Shown: piece by piece, positions 63,630 through 64,000 of the stretch | Numbering within the stretch: position 1 is the stretch's first letter | Layout: every line of letters begins with the position of its first letter | Assembly: GCA_030849945.1 (NCBI GenBank) | Contig: JAVDKK010000006.1 | Coordinates: 62,001 to 126,000, forward strand | Direction: 5' to 3' | Length of the DNA stretch: 64,000 bases | Source of the DNA: Schauerella fraxinea | Lineage (GTDB): Bacteria > Pseudomonadota > Gammaproteobacteria > Burkholderiales > Burkholderiaceae_B | Translations under genes and position numbers: made by a program | Notes under the pieces: model-generated | What the model saw: the letters and a program-made list of their open reading frames with translations, nothing else | Told to the model about the DNA's origin: nothing | The model's database searches: none

Positions 63630-63721
63630 GATGAAACTTAAGCCTTGTAGAACAGGAGGTTGCGTCGTGATGCGGGCTTGAGGCCGCGACGGCATGGGCG
63701 TAGTATCTGCCTTTCGTTAAC

Positions 63722-63731
63722 CTGGTACCAG
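63722..63731. promoter_or_regulatory. Palindrome in the MFS/regulator divergent region
   Basis: CTGGTACCAG is a perfect 10-base palindrome, with a related CCAGGTAT half-site 12 bases on. It lies 35 bases before the regulator start and 93 bases before the transporter start, a reasonable place for an operator. Confidence 0.4.
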
Positions 63732-63765
63732 TTCTTGTTTATCCAGGTATAAAAGGTGCCCGTCT

Positions 63766-64000
63766 ATGGCGTTCGATCCTTCTTTGCTGTCCCGGCCGTC
63801 GCAAATGACGCCGCATAATTTTGCGGCGTCTGCACGGCAGTCCACCCGCGCGCAGGATGCCGTCGCCGATGCGGTAGGCGTCGATTCGGACACGAAACGG
63901 TTTCGCGCCGATAACGAATTGGGGCTGTTTCTGCGTCAGCGCCGCGAGAGTCTCGATCCGGTGCTGCTCGGATTCTCGCGTGGCGGCCGCCGGCGCACGC
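63766..64000 (+). CDS. Helix-turn-helix (MmyB-like XRE family) regulator, 3' end missing
   Basis: The first 78 codons are present before the window ends. After a 50-residue extension, ELGLFLRQRRESLDPVLLGF and SRGGRRRT match the start of the XRE/MmyB-type regulators, whose HTH and ligand domain would lie beyond the window. The ATG is preceded by AAAAGG. It is divergent from the DHA2 transporter and is its likely local regulator. Confidence 0.75.
   Translation, partial: MAFDPSLLSRPSQMTPHNFAASARQSTRAQDAVADAVGVDSDTKRFRADNELGLFLRQRRESLDPVLLGFSRGGRRRT

Noticed and set aside
1..64000. CRISPR arrays, tRNA or rRNA genes, insertion sequences, prophage genes
   Set aside because: Looked for by eye. No regularly spaced repeats, tRNA-like cloverleaf, transposase or phage protein motifs were seen.

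Overview
The window is chromosomal DNA from a GC-rich betaproteobacterium, most likely Burkholderiales/Alcaligenaceae (Bordetella-Achromobacter-like). The evidence is three tripartite-tricarboxylate (Bug-type) solute receptors beside catabolic genes, many LysR regulators, a FecI/FecR-TonB receptor locus, and the DUF3348-DUF802-OmpA-DUF2894 cluster of that order. I see no insertion sequence, prophage, CRISPR array, rRNA or tRNA. Species cannot be fixed from the sequence alone.

Layout. 1-3137: catabolic operon (PEP-mutase/isocitrate-lyase family enzyme, two SDRs, Bug receptor) closed by a strong terminator. 3386-6769: YihY membrane protein, then groES-groEL under a perfect CIRCE element. 6842-14638: acyl-CoA operon (NDP-forming CoA ligase, DUF1254 protein, thiolase, SDR) with a LysR gene divergent from a second Bug receptor. 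14755-18975: LysR divergent from an orotate-phosphoribosyltransferase-like gene, an M20 amidohydrolase and a third Bug receptor. 19121-23475: anti-sigma and sigma factor divergent from a siderophore receptor with a likely Fur site. 23617-25929: MocR regulator and PaiB-like protein.

25926-31402: a tightly coupled four-gene operon (DUF3348, DUF802, OmpA/MotB-like, DUF2894). The DUF802 protein has MotA/ZorA-like membrane topology and a long cytoplasmic tail built from 87-residue repeats. The OmpA protein has one membrane helix with an Asp placed like the ion-carrying Asp of MotB. This is the best candidate here for a poorly described system: an ion-driven, peptidoglycan-anchored stator.

31664-42265: pyruvate oxidase, small orphan proteins, PAP2 phosphatase, SDR, Sel1-repeat protein, DUF4142 protein, chemoreceptor, LysR and an MFS transporter. 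42321-50192: a long minus-strand operon (guanidinobutyrase-like ureohydrolase, argininosuccinate-lyase homologue, amino-acid ABC transporter, class II aldolase, 2-hydroxyacid dehydrogenase, arginase) divergent from a LysR gene across a 14-bp palindrome. It probably handles a guanidino compound. 51301-60245: a membrane/papain-like-fold fusion, an MHS transporter with acetylpolyamine amidohydrolase, LysR, GNAT, amidase and gamma-glutamyltransferase. 60267-64000: OmpW with an upstream FNR box, an alpha/beta hydrolase, and a DHA2-type efflux transporter divergent from a truncated HTH regulator gene.

Functions rest on motifs and family recognition read by eye. No database search was run.
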